Positions 52,844 through 60,977 of a stretch of 64,000 bases of DNA are shown piece after piece. This DNA comes from Pontibacter sp. G13. Lineage in GTDB: Bacteria; Bacteroidota; Bacteroidia; J057. The notes under the pieces are model-generated. The model was not told the DNA's origin, searched no databases, and was given only the letters and a program-made list of their open reading frames with translations. How positions within the stretch are numbered: the stretch's first letter is position 1; every line of letters starts with the position of its first letter. A program made the position numbers and the translations under genes. The DNA lies in contig NZ_CP134696.1 in NCBI RefSeq assembly GCF_031851795.1, positions 2,713,001 through 2,777,000 of the forward strand, given 5' to 3'.

Positions 52844-53500
52844 TTAGCGTTGATCCTGAATCTCGAGATTCGGGTCAGCACTGGGGTCAAAGGAAAACAT
52901 GGAATCCACAAGGCCCAAATTGACCCGGATTTCCGAGAACGTATAAGTGGTTACCACCTGTCTAGCATCCACAAATGCATATTTGACAGGAAACTTGGTC
53001 TCCGCATCGATCCAAACATAGGCTTGGCGATAGCTGGAGAAGTTGGGATCCATCGTCAGATAGATCTTGTGGAACTGTCGGCCTTCCTGCTCCACCATTC
53101 CCTGATAGCTGGAACTCGCTGGAGAATCGAATACTCGATAGATGTATTCTACCAGATTGACGCTTTCCCCTGGGATGTAAGAATTGGCAATAGCCAGATT
53201 CTGTTCCGGAATGATCAACCACTCCGTCTCCAGATCATTGTAGATGTTGTGCTCATTTAGGTTGATCACATACTTTCCCTTCTTGTAGCTCAATTCGCCC
53301 ACAAGAGAAACGGGGGCAGTTTTGCCGGTAGGGACAATCTCATATTGAAATCTGGCAGTCAAATCCTCCAGATTGGTCAGCATCGCTTGCGAGTTGCGTA
53401 GTAGGATTTCAGCCTTCTCGTCTTGATCGGAGAACGCCAAACTGAAAAGTGACAATACCAACAGTGAAAGGTTCAGGACCCAATTTTTAAAAAACTTCAT
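52844..53500 (-). CDS. LolA-like outer-membrane lipoprotein carrier, copy B
   Basis: 218 residues. A signal peptide (WVLNLSLLVLSLFSLAFS) is followed by the LolA/LppL-type fold: LLRNSQAMLTNLEDLTARFQYE, LSYKKGKYVINLNEHNIYND, WLIIPEQNLAI. Near the C-terminus is TYTFSEIRVNLGLVDSMFSFDPS. LolA accepts lipoproteins from the LolCDE exporter and hands them on in the periplasm. It is a diverged paralogue of the upstream LolA-like gene (53634) and has its own terminator. The pair may carry different cargo or have divided the role; this is inference. Confidence 0.82.
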   Translation of the reverse strand: MKFFKNWVLNLSLLVLSLFSLAFSDQDEKAEILLRNSQAMLTNLEDLTARFQYEIVPTGKTAPVSLVGELSYKKGKYVINLNEHNIYNDLETEWLIIPEQNLAIANSYIPGESVNLVEYIYRVFDSPASSSYQGMVEQEGRQFHKIYLTMDPNFSSYRQAYVWIDAETKFPVKYAFVDARQVVTTYTFSEIRVNLGLVDSMFSFDPSADPNLEIQDQR

Positions 53501-53578
53501 ACCTGTTAGTTCAACAAACTAAAAAAAGAGCGCGTGAAATAATATCTATCTAAAAGACCAAAAATCTCACCAAAAAAA

Positions 53579-53597
53579 ACTCCGGTATTACCGGAGT
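53579..53597 (-). terminator. Terminator of LolA-like gene A
   Basis: ACTCCGGTA / TACCGGAGT inverted repeat followed on the minus strand by eight T residues. Confidence 0.8.
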
Positions 53598-53633
53598 GCT
53601 GTTATTTCGTGCTAAATGGTAAAAATAAGCGGC

Positions 53634-54314
53634 TTATCGCTCATCGTAAACATTCAGTTCGATGGATTGCTGGGCAAGTTCGGCCTTTTCCGACTCAATG
53701 TCCATTCTAAAATCGGAAACGGTCAAATCCTGATTCAGCTCATAGTTTGAAAACTCAAACGTAGTCATGGATTGTGTGCGTTCCACGAGGGAAGCCTTTT
53801 CTGGCATCATGGTCTTTTTGTTGACCCATACCACAGCTTGGTTATAATCTGCTTGAGGATCTTTCACCGCGACATAGATCTTGAAGCAATCCTGTCCGTG
53901 GATTTTCTCGCTTCCTTGAACTTGGGCTTCAGACGCATCTTCGTATACCTTGAACACCTCGGTGATGTCCAATACTTCCTCCTCATCATACTCCATGATG
54001 GTAACCTCCCGTGGTTGGGTGGAAGTGTTGTATTGCCAGATGGTCTGCTTGTCGCAGAAGATCTGCATGTCGTCCAGCTTGAGTACAAAGCTTCCGCCTT
54101 TCATGTACTGGACGGTCCCTGATTGCTCTACCGGCTGTGTGTTCAGGGCTGGATTGCTGAGCTTGTATTTGAAGTTGGCAGAGAAATCATCCAAACTTTC
54201 AAATTTGGCCTTGGACTTCAACAGGATGTCGCGTCCGTTTTGGGCATGCAAGCTTATGGGGGATACCCACATCATCAACAATAGTGCGGGTAAAACCAGG
54301 ATTACGCGTTTCAT
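53634..54314 (-). CDS. lolA: LolA-like outer-membrane lipoprotein carrier, copy A
   Basis: 226 residues. A signal peptide (ILVLPALLLMMWVSPISLHA) is followed by the LolA domain: LLKSKAKFESLDDFSANFKYKL (about 30-52), GGSFVLKLDDMQIFCDKQTIWQY (about 72-95) and a C-terminal strand FEFSNYELNQDLTVSDFRMD. Lipoprotein transport between the inner and outer membranes is the established role of the family. The ATG at 54314 starts 33 bases behind the ftsK stop, so the gene probably belongs to the ftsK transcript. The ftsK-lolA order is common in Bacteroidota. It has a terminator (53579-53597) before copy B. Confidence 0.85.
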   Translation of the reverse strand: MKRVILVLPALLLMMWVSPISLHAQNGRDILLKSKAKFESLDDFSANFKYKLSNPALNTQPVEQSGTVQYMKGGSFVLKLDDMQIFCDKQTIWQYNTSTQPREVTIMEYDEEEVLDITEVFKVYEDASEAQVQGSEKIHGQDCFKIYVAVKDPQADYNQAVVWVNKKTMMPEKASLVERTQSMTTFEFSNYELNQDLTVSDFRMDIESEKAELAQQSIELNVYDER

Positions 54315-54347
54315 GCAATGTGTAAATTTGTTCGATTACCGTAAGTT

Positions 54348-57017
54348 CTAGAGGTTACTCAAATACCGTTCCAACTCAGCCTCGTCACTCAGCAGCACAT
54401 CGCGAGCCTTTGAGCCTGAGTGCGGTCCTACAATCTTCGCTCGTTCCAGCTGGTCGATGATCCGCCCTGCGCGGTTGTACCCGAGTTTCATCTTCCGTTG
54501 GATCAAGGATGCAGAACCGATCTGGTATTTGACTATCAGCCTTGCTGCCTCTTCAAAACGGCTATCCTTTTCAAATGGTTCATCCTCGCCAGTATCTCCG
54601 CCATCTTCAGATGGTAGCTCTGGCAGGAAATATGGCTCCAGAAATCCCTGTTGGTCAGCGATATGATCCACCACTCGCTCAACCTCTGGGGTATCGATAA
54701 ACGCATTCTGTATACGTATTAGGTCACTGCCAGTGGAGAGCAAAACATCCCCTCGCCCGATCAATTGGTCAGCACCATTGGCATCCAAAATAGTCCGGGA
54801 ATCCACCTTGGATATCACTCGATAAGACATTCGAGCCGGGAAGTTGGCCTTGATGATCCCCGTAATGACATTCACAGAAGGACGTTGGGTAGCCACCACC
54901 AAATGAATTCCCACCGCTCGAGCTAGCTGTGCAAGACGAGCAATCGGCATTTCGACTTCCTTTCCCGCAACCATCATCATATCTGCCAATTCGTCGATCA
55001 CAAGCACGATGTAAGGCAAGAATCTATGGCCTTTCCGAGGACTTAGTTTCCGTCCAGTGAATTTAGTGTTGTATTCCTTCAGGTTTCGTACCCGTCCCTT
55101 CTTCAACAGATCGTAGCGATTGTCCATCTCCACACAGAGACTTTTGAGGACATTCACCGCCTCCCTGACATCTGTGATAATCGGCTCATCTCCCTGATCC
55201 GGCAATTGCGCAATGAAGTGATGCTTCAACTGTTGGTAGAGGCTCATCTCGACCTTCTTGGGGTCAATAAGCACAAATTTCACCTCGGCAGGATGCTTCT
55301 TGTACAGCAAGGAAGTGATGATGGTATTCAATCCAACCGATTTTCCCTGCCCTGTGGCACCTGCAATCAGCAAATGGGGCATTTTATTCAAATCGGCGAT
55401 ATAGACCTCATTGGAGATTGTACGGCCGATAGCGATAGGCAATTCGGCCTTTGTGTTGATGAACTTTTCGGTGGTCAATACCCCGCGAAGAGATACCACC
55501 TCGGGCTTGGAGTTCGGCACCTCGATGCCGATCGTCCCTTTCCCCGGAATCGGAGCAATGATCCGGATTCCCAAAGCTGCCAAAGAAAGGGCAATGTCGT
55601 CCTCAAGATTCTTGATTTTGGAGATACGCACCCCGGGAGCAGGAACAATTTCATAAAGGGTCACGGTCGGACCGATCGTCGCCTTAATCGATACGATCTT
55701 AATGCCATAATCCTCAAGGGTCTTGACAATCTTATTCTTGTTCCCCTCCAATTCGTCTCGATTCACTTCCCGACCACGGCCAGCGCCATGATCTTCCAGC
55801 AACTCGAATGCAGGTTTTTCATAACGGCTCAAGTCGAGCTTGGGATCGTAATCCGCAGCCTCAAACAGCTCGTCGGCATTTTCCAATTCCTGATCGGTCT
55901 CGGGTACGATCTTCTCTACACGGTCAGAAGTTCCATCTACCACCCCAATATTGTCCTCGCCAATTTGATTGAACTGCTTCACGGGGCCTACGGGCAATGC
56001 AGGATCCACTTCCTGATCTTCGATGATCAATTCAAGTCCTCCGGCATCTTTGGACTTGGAAGAAGGGGCGGGAGGAGTCTTGGAAGACAACTCCAATTCC
56101 ACAGGCGCATTCGGTTCCACACGGGGTGTAGCAGGCTTGTGAGATACCACCGGGAGGGAATCCTTGGGCGTTTCGACAATCTCTAGCGAAAGCCCTGTTT
56201 CTGGCTTTGGAGCTTCTGCTGCGGGGGGATTCTCGGGCTGAATGGGCTTATTCTTCTTCTCCTCGTTGCGTTTTCTGAGCGCATCAGCTGTGGATTTCTT
56301 CTGGCTCGCAGGCTTCTTCGGAACCTTTTGGGCGACCTTGGAAACTTGTTGCTTGAACTGGGAAAGATTGGTGGTTTTCAATTGTTCCAACAGCTTGGAG
56401 GCCCGCAGTTCGGCATTGAAATTCACCACCGCAAATATCACGAGCGAAAACAACAGCAAAAACGCCACCCCCACTTCTCCGACATAGCTCATAAGCCAAT
56501 AATTGATGGAGTGCCCTACCCCACCCCCTAAGCTTGTGGATTCGGCCTGTGTCAGAATTTCGATGTATGAGATGAATACCGAACCAAAGATCGTGATGAA
56601 CAGCACGTACTTCAGAACCTTTCGCAACATGTCGTAATAATCATCCTCCAGCAGCACCAAACCGATCAGCAATCCATACAGGATCGGAATGAAACTAAAT
56701 ACCCCGACTCCATTTCGAACCAGCAGGTCTGCCAAGCTCGCCCCCAAAAGGCCCAGCCAATTGTTGACCTGCTCGGCATCGCCCAAACCCGCCTGAACAG
56801 CAGACTGATCGGCATTGCCGGAGTAGAAGAATGAAATACATGCTACCAGTGAGATGATGGACAAAAAGATCAGGCCCCAGCCACCGAGTTTCCGGTTTCT
56901 TGCCTTCGTTTCCTCATCGGCATTGCCGCCTCCAAACCACTGAATCAGAGCCGATATCGGACCTTTGGGCTGGTCCTTGGCTCCTTTCCGCTTTGTCCTA
57001 GGAGAATTTTTTGCCAC
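54348..57017 (-). CDS. ftsK: DNA translocase FtsK/SpoIIIE
   Basis: 889 residues. Four to five N-terminal membrane helices (about 45-220) anchor it at the division septum. A charged, Pro-rich linker (about 225-380) follows, then the alpha/beta motor. The Walker A is LLIAGATGQGKSVGLN (about 555) and the Walker B LVIDELADM (about 655). The C-terminal gamma winged helix (EEAARLIVKYQIGSASLIQRKMKLGYNRAGRIIDQLE) reads the KOPS-type sequences. FtsK pumps DNA at the septum and activates XerCD resolution. The start is GTG at 57017; the sequence before it is GGAG, which would serve as a Shine-Dalgarno-like site but overlaps the start. A promoter lies 95 bases upstream. LolA-like genes follow. Confidence 0.95.
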   Translation of the reverse strand: MAKNSPRTKRKGAKDQPKGPISALIQWFGGGNADEETKARNRKLGGWGLIFLSIISLVACISFFYSGNADQSAVQAGLGDAEQVNNWLGLLGASLADLLVRNGVGVFSFIPILYGLLIGLVLLEDDYYDMLRKVLKYVLFITIFGSVFISYIEILTQAESTSLGGGVGHSINYWLMSYVGEVGVAFLLLFSLVIFAVVNFNAELRASKLLEQLKTTNLSQFKQQVSKVAQKVPKKPASQKKSTADALRKRNEEKKNKPIQPENPPAAEAPKPETGLSLEIVETPKDSLPVVSHKPATPRVEPNAPVELELSSKTPPAPSSKSKDAGGLELIIEDQEVDPALPVGPVKQFNQIGEDNIGVVDGTSDRVEKIVPETDQELENADELFEAADYDPKLDLSRYEKPAFELLEDHGAGRGREVNRDELEGNKNKIVKTLEDYGIKIVSIKATIGPTVTLYEIVPAPGVRISKIKNLEDDIALSLAALGIRIIAPIPGKGTIGIEVPNSKPEVVSLRGVLTTEKFINTKAELPIAIGRTISNEVYIADLNKMPHLLIAGATGQGKSVGLNTIITSLLYKKHPAEVKFVLIDPKKVEMSLYQQLKHHFIAQLPDQGDEPIITDVREAVNVLKSLCVEMDNRYDLLKKGRVRNLKEYNTKFTGRKLSPRKGHRFLPYIVLVIDELADMMMVAGKEVEMPIARLAQLARAVGIHLVVATQRPSVNVITGIIKANFPARMSYRVISKVDSRTILDANGADQLIGRGDVLLSTGSDLIRIQNAFIDTPEVERVVDHIADQQGFLEPYFLPELPSEDGGDTGEDEPFEKDSRFEEAARLIVKYQIGSASLIQRKMKLGYNRAGRIIDQLERAKIVGPHSGSKARDVLLSDEAELERYLSNL

Positions 57018-57111
57018 TCCTTTTATTATTTTGGTAAAACTAACCGATCCGTCTTATTCTTTCCAATACGCACATAATCAACTGACATATAATCAGTTAC
57101 GCCCTCACATT

Positions 57112-57145
57112 CAAATATACCGCTTTTCGCAACAAGAAACAATGC
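57112..57145 (-). promoter_or_regulatory. Promoter of ftsK
   Basis: Minus strand TTG, about 22 bases, then TATATTTG at 57112-57119, an exact -7 element, 95 bases before the GTG. Confidence 0.5.
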
Positions 57146-57287
57146 ACGCCCCGAATGTCCCAGATTGATAATTATGTTAGCAATCGGGCAATCAAGACGT
57201 GCATACAGACTGAATGCGTTAAGATTTGGCAAAAAGACAGCCTAACTCTGAAAGGGATGAAAAAAGGATTATTCTCTGAGAGAATTT

Positions 57288-57451
57288 GGGCGTATCTCGA
57301 CGAGCTTGGCATTGGATGACGCGCCAGAAAAGACTGGTCGTCGAGCCGGGCTGTCCACGGGTTCGCGTTGCTCCGTCCTCCGCTGATAGCTACGGACTGC
57401 TGCTGGCGCAGCACCATTCCCATCCCTTACGCCGCTGCATGCCTACCGCAC
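57288..57451 (+). repeat. Dispersed structured element, copy 4
   Basis: Plus strand GGGCGTATCTCGACGAGC at the 5' end and CATGCCTACCGCAC at the 3' end. Helix 1 pairs CTCGACGA (57296-57303) with TCGTCGAG (57338-57345): the same helix as in other copies but with different bases. The block GGGCTGTCCACGGGTTCGC is shared with copy 3. The 3' end points at the in-frame extension of the barrel gene, on the opposite strand. Confidence 0.7.
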
Positions 57452-57456
57452 AACCA

Positions 57457-58050
57457 TCATTTTCCCGGCAAAAACAACTTGAGCCCAAGCCGGAATTCGA
57501 GGGCTCAAGCGTACAACGTTTCCCCGGTAGTGGGATCCGCGACTCGTTGCCATTCGCTGTTCCGAACAGACATCTCCAATCCAACATGATCAATGATACG
57601 ATACAGCAATCCGGCTCCCAGTTCGGCATATGGGTCAAATCTTTGATTGAAACTCTGATTTCCAGCGTCTTTTCGCCAACCAGAATAGCTTTCCAATCCC
57701 AATCCGACCAAGACAAATGGTCTCATTCGACCGGAAGGATGCCCGAAATAGAAACGACCTTCCGCACCAAGTCCAATATGGAAATTGGTAAACTGACCAT
57801 CGATTGTCTGAAAATTCGAATAGGAAATGGGAAGATGTGCACCGAGACTAATCCGGTCAGTGAGGAAATAGGCTGCGGAAAAATCTCCGCCCAAGTTCAT
57901 ACTCCCCCGAGTACCAAGTCTTAGGCCGCCTTGCAACGAGAGGCCTGCTGCCCATGTACCTGGCGTGAAAGGCCGTAACTCCGATTCTTGAGCGACCAAG
58001 GATCGAGGGACAAACAGTAAGATTCCGAAAACGATCAGGAAGGTTTTCAT
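57457..58050 (-). pseudogene. Outer-membrane barrel gene interrupted by an in-frame UGA
   Basis: From the ATG at 58050 the frame runs 181 codons to TGA at 57505-57507 (DPTTGETLYA-stop). It then continues in the same frame for 15 more codons, ALEFRLGLKLFLPGK, to a second TGA at 57457-57459. The paralogue at 58172 ends with a matching strand (FDFRIGLKIALG). The stop therefore removes the last beta-strand, which outer-membrane barrels need for BAM recognition. The remaining protein has a signal peptide (FLIVFGILLFVPRSLVAQ) and the same barrel plan as the neighbour (GRFYFGHPSGRMRPFVLVGLG). A hairpin (57478-57509) surrounds the UGA. It is either a nonsense mutant, a readthrough gene or a sequencing error. 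Confidence 0.65.
57478..57509 (-). terminator. Hairpin over the in-frame UGA, terminator-like
   Basis: CTTGAGCCC (57501-57509 read on minus) pairs with GGGCTCAAG (57478-57486), followed by TTGTTTTTG. It lies inside the reading frame that continues past the UGA, so it could be a terminator or a recoding signal. Confidence 0.5.
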
Positions 58051-58171
58051 AGAGGATGTTGTAGGGTTGGTTCTGTAAATGGTTGAATGGGGTCTCTTCT
58101 TACCGAAGAGAAATATATCAGGAACTTGCCCCAAATAAGTTGGAGCAAGTTCAAAATCAAATTAACGATGA

Positions 58172-58780
58172 TCAGGCCTTCTTACGCCGCCCTAGGGCGA
58201 TTTTGAGTCCTATCCGAAAGTCAAACTGACCGTCTTTTACGACTCGATTCGTGACGTTGTCCTGATACATGCTCATGCCTTGCGTCCGGGTGGAAACCTC
58301 CAAACCAATGCGTTTAGATAACCTCACAAGCAATCCTGCTCCCGCTTCCACATAGAGATTCTGCCCCTTCATCGAATAGGGAACTGCTTGTGGCCTATCC
58401 ACAATGTTTTCAGACCATTGGTAGCCAAAGCCCCCCAACAGGAATGGACGAAGCCTTGATTCTGGCTTGCCAAAGTAGTAGCGTCCTTCCAAACCCACTC
58501 CATAATGACTCAAATCATGATTGACATCGTCAAAGGTGTACTTAAAGCTGGAAAATGGTAAATGAACTCCCAGGGAAACTCGGTCCGTGAGCATATAAGA
58601 CAGGGAAACATCTCCTCGAAGATCTACTCCTCGAACACTTCCGAAGATTCCTCCCCCAGCAAAAGTTGCCCCGGCTTGCCAAGTGCCCTTCTGAAGGGGG
58701 CCGACGGATGGAGACTGCGCCGACAAGGCGTAAGGTACCAGCCCGCTGATGATGACCAGCAGAATTCTCAATGCATGCAT
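58172..58780 (-). CDS. Small outer-membrane beta-barrel protein
   Basis: 202 residues from the ATG at 58780. A signal peptide (LLVIISGLVPYALSAQ) is followed by an eight-stranded barrel pattern with alternating residues: GTWQAGATFAGGGIFG, GDVSLSYMLTDRVSLGVHLP, GVGLEGRYYFG, LRPFLLGGFGYQW, ending DFRIGLKIALGRRKKA. It is close to the interrupted gene at 57457-58050; the shared segments (LTDRxSLGxHLP, RxYFGxPxxRxRPF) show a tandem duplication. It probably sits in the outer membrane as an OmpX/OmpW-like barrel, with function unknown. The gap between the two genes is 121 bases without a terminator, so they may be co-transcribed. Confidence 0.8.
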   Translation of the reverse strand: MHALRILLVIISGLVPYALSAQSPSVGPLQKGTWQAGATFAGGGIFGSVRGVDLRGDVSLSYMLTDRVSLGVHLPFSSFKYTFDDVNHDLSHYGVGLEGRYYFGKPESRLRPFLLGGFGYQWSENIVDRPQAVPYSMKGQNLYVEAGAGLLVRLSKRIGLEVSTRTQGMSMYQDNVTNRVVKDGQFDFRIGLKIALGRRKKA

Positions 58781-58902
58781 AAAATGAAAAGATTGTTGAT
58801 AATGAAATTCCCTGCATGGGAACTACACCTTTCAGTCTATTCATCTTTTAAAATGGTTGTATGATAAGATATTTTTAACACACAAACCTTTAGCACAAAA
58901 AA

Positions 58903-58926
58903 AGCACCCCAAAAACCCAGGGTGCT
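58903..58926 (-). terminator. Terminator of the T9SS type A gene at 58962
   Basis: AGCACCC / GGGTGCT inverted repeat followed on the minus strand by TTTTTTTG. Confidence 0.8.
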
Positions 58927-58961
58927 CTTATCAAAATCGTATTACCGCAATTCTCTTAAAA

Positions 58962-60830
58962 TCACTGCTTCCAGACAGTCTTCGAGAATACCATTCCTGA
59001 TATTTCCACTTGCAGGATATACATTCCAGCAGCCAAATCCTGAACAGCAAATTCGCCAGAGACATCCCCCACCTTGGGCGAAATGGGCACTACCTTCAAT
59101 CTCCTACCCATCATGTCAGATAGGGATATCTGGAGCGATTGAGGTTCCGACCCGACATTGAGTTTCCATCGCAAGACATCGGTGGCTGGGTTGGGATATG
59201 CCTCAAAGGCCATCTTAAAAGCTGCCTCATCCAAGCTCGTCAAAATCGTCTGCAAAGTAGCAGAAGGAAGCGAGCTACACCCTGTGGTGGTATCCACAGC
59301 GATCGCATAGAATCCCCCAGAATACGGAATGGAAAACTCCGCTCCTATCCCAACGCTATCTCTAGCTTCATTGTACCAAACGTAAACGAGAGATTGCTCA
59401 GGAGAAGCGACCAGCAAAGTCATATTGCCATCGTAGGCAATGGAAGGGGTTGGAACTGTCCATGTATCTACTGAAACTGAAGCCCCCAAAGTACGACAAA
59501 AGGTCTGGCGATTGATGGATTCGACCCCGTAGACCCCCGGCTCGGAAACGTAGATCATAGAATCGTGCATCCCCGGCCAGATCAATCCATTTCGGTACCA
59601 CTGCACAGAATCAGATGTTCCGGCAGCAATGGCAATCGAATCTCCCTCACAGAAAAACAAAAGGCTATCCGACACGACCGAATCACCAAACATCACATCA
59701 GCAGCCAAAGGCACATCGAAGATTTCGAAGGTGTCCGAGCAACTGATGGTTTGGGTGAGATGTGTCACAAAGAAGGTCGCACTCAACCCACCATTCGTTA
59801 CCGTAAAGCTTCCTCCACCAGTGGGCGGTGTGACAAAGAATACGGAAGCGTCTGAGCCATTGTCTGCGCATCCATCATCTCCGAAGAGGAGATCATTGTC
59901 CCAAACCTCCAATTCGTAACTACCTGTATCGAGCATGAATCCGGGAATTCCCAGATCAAAAGGCACGGTATTGCCAGAATTGGACAATGGATTGGCGCTA
60001 GTATTGACTATTTCGGTACCATCAGGTGCCGTGAAAATCCAGTAGAGGTCAGCTGGGTCTGCGATGTCTGTACACCCAATCGACTCCAGACGCACACTGT
60101 CTAGGAAATACCCAATGGTATCAATCTCGGCATCATAATTCAGTACATACGTACCGGGGTCGGTCAACAGTTGATCGAACGGATCTTCTAGATTAGAACT
60201 AAACTGGTATCCATTCGGTCCTGTAATTTCCCAATCATAGCTGAATCCAGCCTCTCCATTGGATGGGATCTCATTGTCCATGGAAATCGTTACAGGCGCA
60301 CAGCTGCTACTCAAGGAAAGCGTGTAACAAGCACCTGTGTAGGAACATGGGTCCACCGTAAGACTCGAATACAATTCTCCGGGATTGTCAATCAGGTTTC
60401 CGAACACCAACGCTCTCGCAGTCAGCTTCACTTGCACAGCGTAAATCGCGGGAACGGTAGGAGTTCCGTAAAGCCTAATACATCCGATAGGGTTTTGGAC
60501 GGCACTATCAGGATCAATGACATATCGACAGTCGGGGGCTAGGTTACATTCCCATGAAATACCGTCAGGAAGGCCCAAAATGCTATCGACCGTAAAGGAC
60601 ACAAATGGAACGGTGAAGGGGACACCTGATACTGATACAGTCGTGTCTTCAGGAAGTCTAAAGGTAATGGACTCATCGTACCATTGGCAGCCAGTTGCGG
60701 GCGGGAGGGGGTTGGGATAGATTCCGGGGAGGGAAGGAATGGTGGAATCAGGGACACACTGTGCATTTGCCGAAAGCGTAAAGCAACACAGCAAGAGTGC
60801 CCCTGCAAGCAGACGTAGAGAGTGAATCAT
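58962..60830 (-). CDS. Secreted protein with T9SS type A sorting domain
   Basis: 622 residues. The signal peptide (LLAGALLLCCFTLSANAQ) is followed by Ig-like beta modules without a catalytic motif that I recognise. Segments such as CQWYDESITFRLPEDTTVSVSG, GSYELEVWDNDLLFGDDGCADNG and GTSDSVQWYRNGLIWPGMHDS are typical of adhesin-like or propeller-free cell-surface proteins. The last 80 residues (FEAYPNPATDVLRWKLNVGSE... GMYILQVEISGMVFSKTVW) are a T9SS type A sorting domain. It is rich in Cys (at least 18), unusual for a protein of this class, and may be stabilised by disulphides. Function unknown; exported or surface-held by inference. Confidence 0.85.
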   Translation of the reverse strand: MIHSLRLLAGALLLCCFTLSANAQCVPDSTIPSLPGIYPNPLPPATGCQWYDESITFRLPEDTTVSVSGVPFTVPFVSFTVDSILGLPDGISWECNLAPDCRYVIDPDSAVQNPIGCIRLYGTPTVPAIYAVQVKLTARALVFGNLIDNPGELYSSLTVDPCSYTGACYTLSLSSSCAPVTISMDNEIPSNGEAGFSYDWEITGPNGYQFSSNLEDPFDQLLTDPGTYVLNYDAEIDTIGYFLDSVRLESIGCTDIADPADLYWIFTAPDGTEIVNTSANPLSNSGNTVPFDLGIPGFMLDTGSYELEVWDNDLLFGDDGCADNGSDASVFFVTPPTGGGSFTVTNGGLSATFFVTHLTQTISCSDTFEIFDVPLAADVMFGDSVVSDSLLFFCEGDSIAIAAGTSDSVQWYRNGLIWPGMHDSMIYVSEPGVYGVESINRQTFCRTLGASVSVDTWTVPTPSIAYDGNMTLLVASPEQSLVYVWYNEARDSVGIGAEFSIPYSGGFYAIAVDTTTGCSSLPSATLQTILTSLDEAAFKMAFEAYPNPATDVLRWKLNVGSEPQSLQISLSDMMGRRLKVVPISPKVGDVSGEFAVQDLAAGMYILQVEISGMVFSKTVWKQ

Positions 60831-60944
60831 AGGATATGGGGTTAGGTGATCAGGGAAAACTCCCTGTAAGGCAGTATCTAGGTATTAACCTTACGTTATT
60901 TGAAGATATTGCCTTAACCCAAATAGACCTAATCCCAAAAAGAA

Positions 60945-60966
60945 AGGTGGCCTCAAATGGCCACCT
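60945..60966 (-). terminator. Terminator of pyrD
   Basis: AGGTGGCC / GGCCACCT inverted repeat followed on the minus strand by TTCTTTTTGG. Confidence 0.75.
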
Positions 60967-60977
60967 CATCGATGTTT

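Larger units (their letters stand above)
57018..57456. other. Gene-free stretch with repeat copy 4
   Basis: Contains the ftsK promoter (57112-57119), a short palindrome ATTCTC-TGA-GAGAAT (57271-57285) and repeat copy 4 (57288-57451). No coding signal of its own. Confidence 0.6.

Noticed and set aside
57478-57509. A selenocysteine insertion element at the in-frame UGA
   Set aside because: The protein is an outer-membrane barrel with no redox motif, and no selA/B/C gene is visible. Nonsense mutation with a terminator is simpler.
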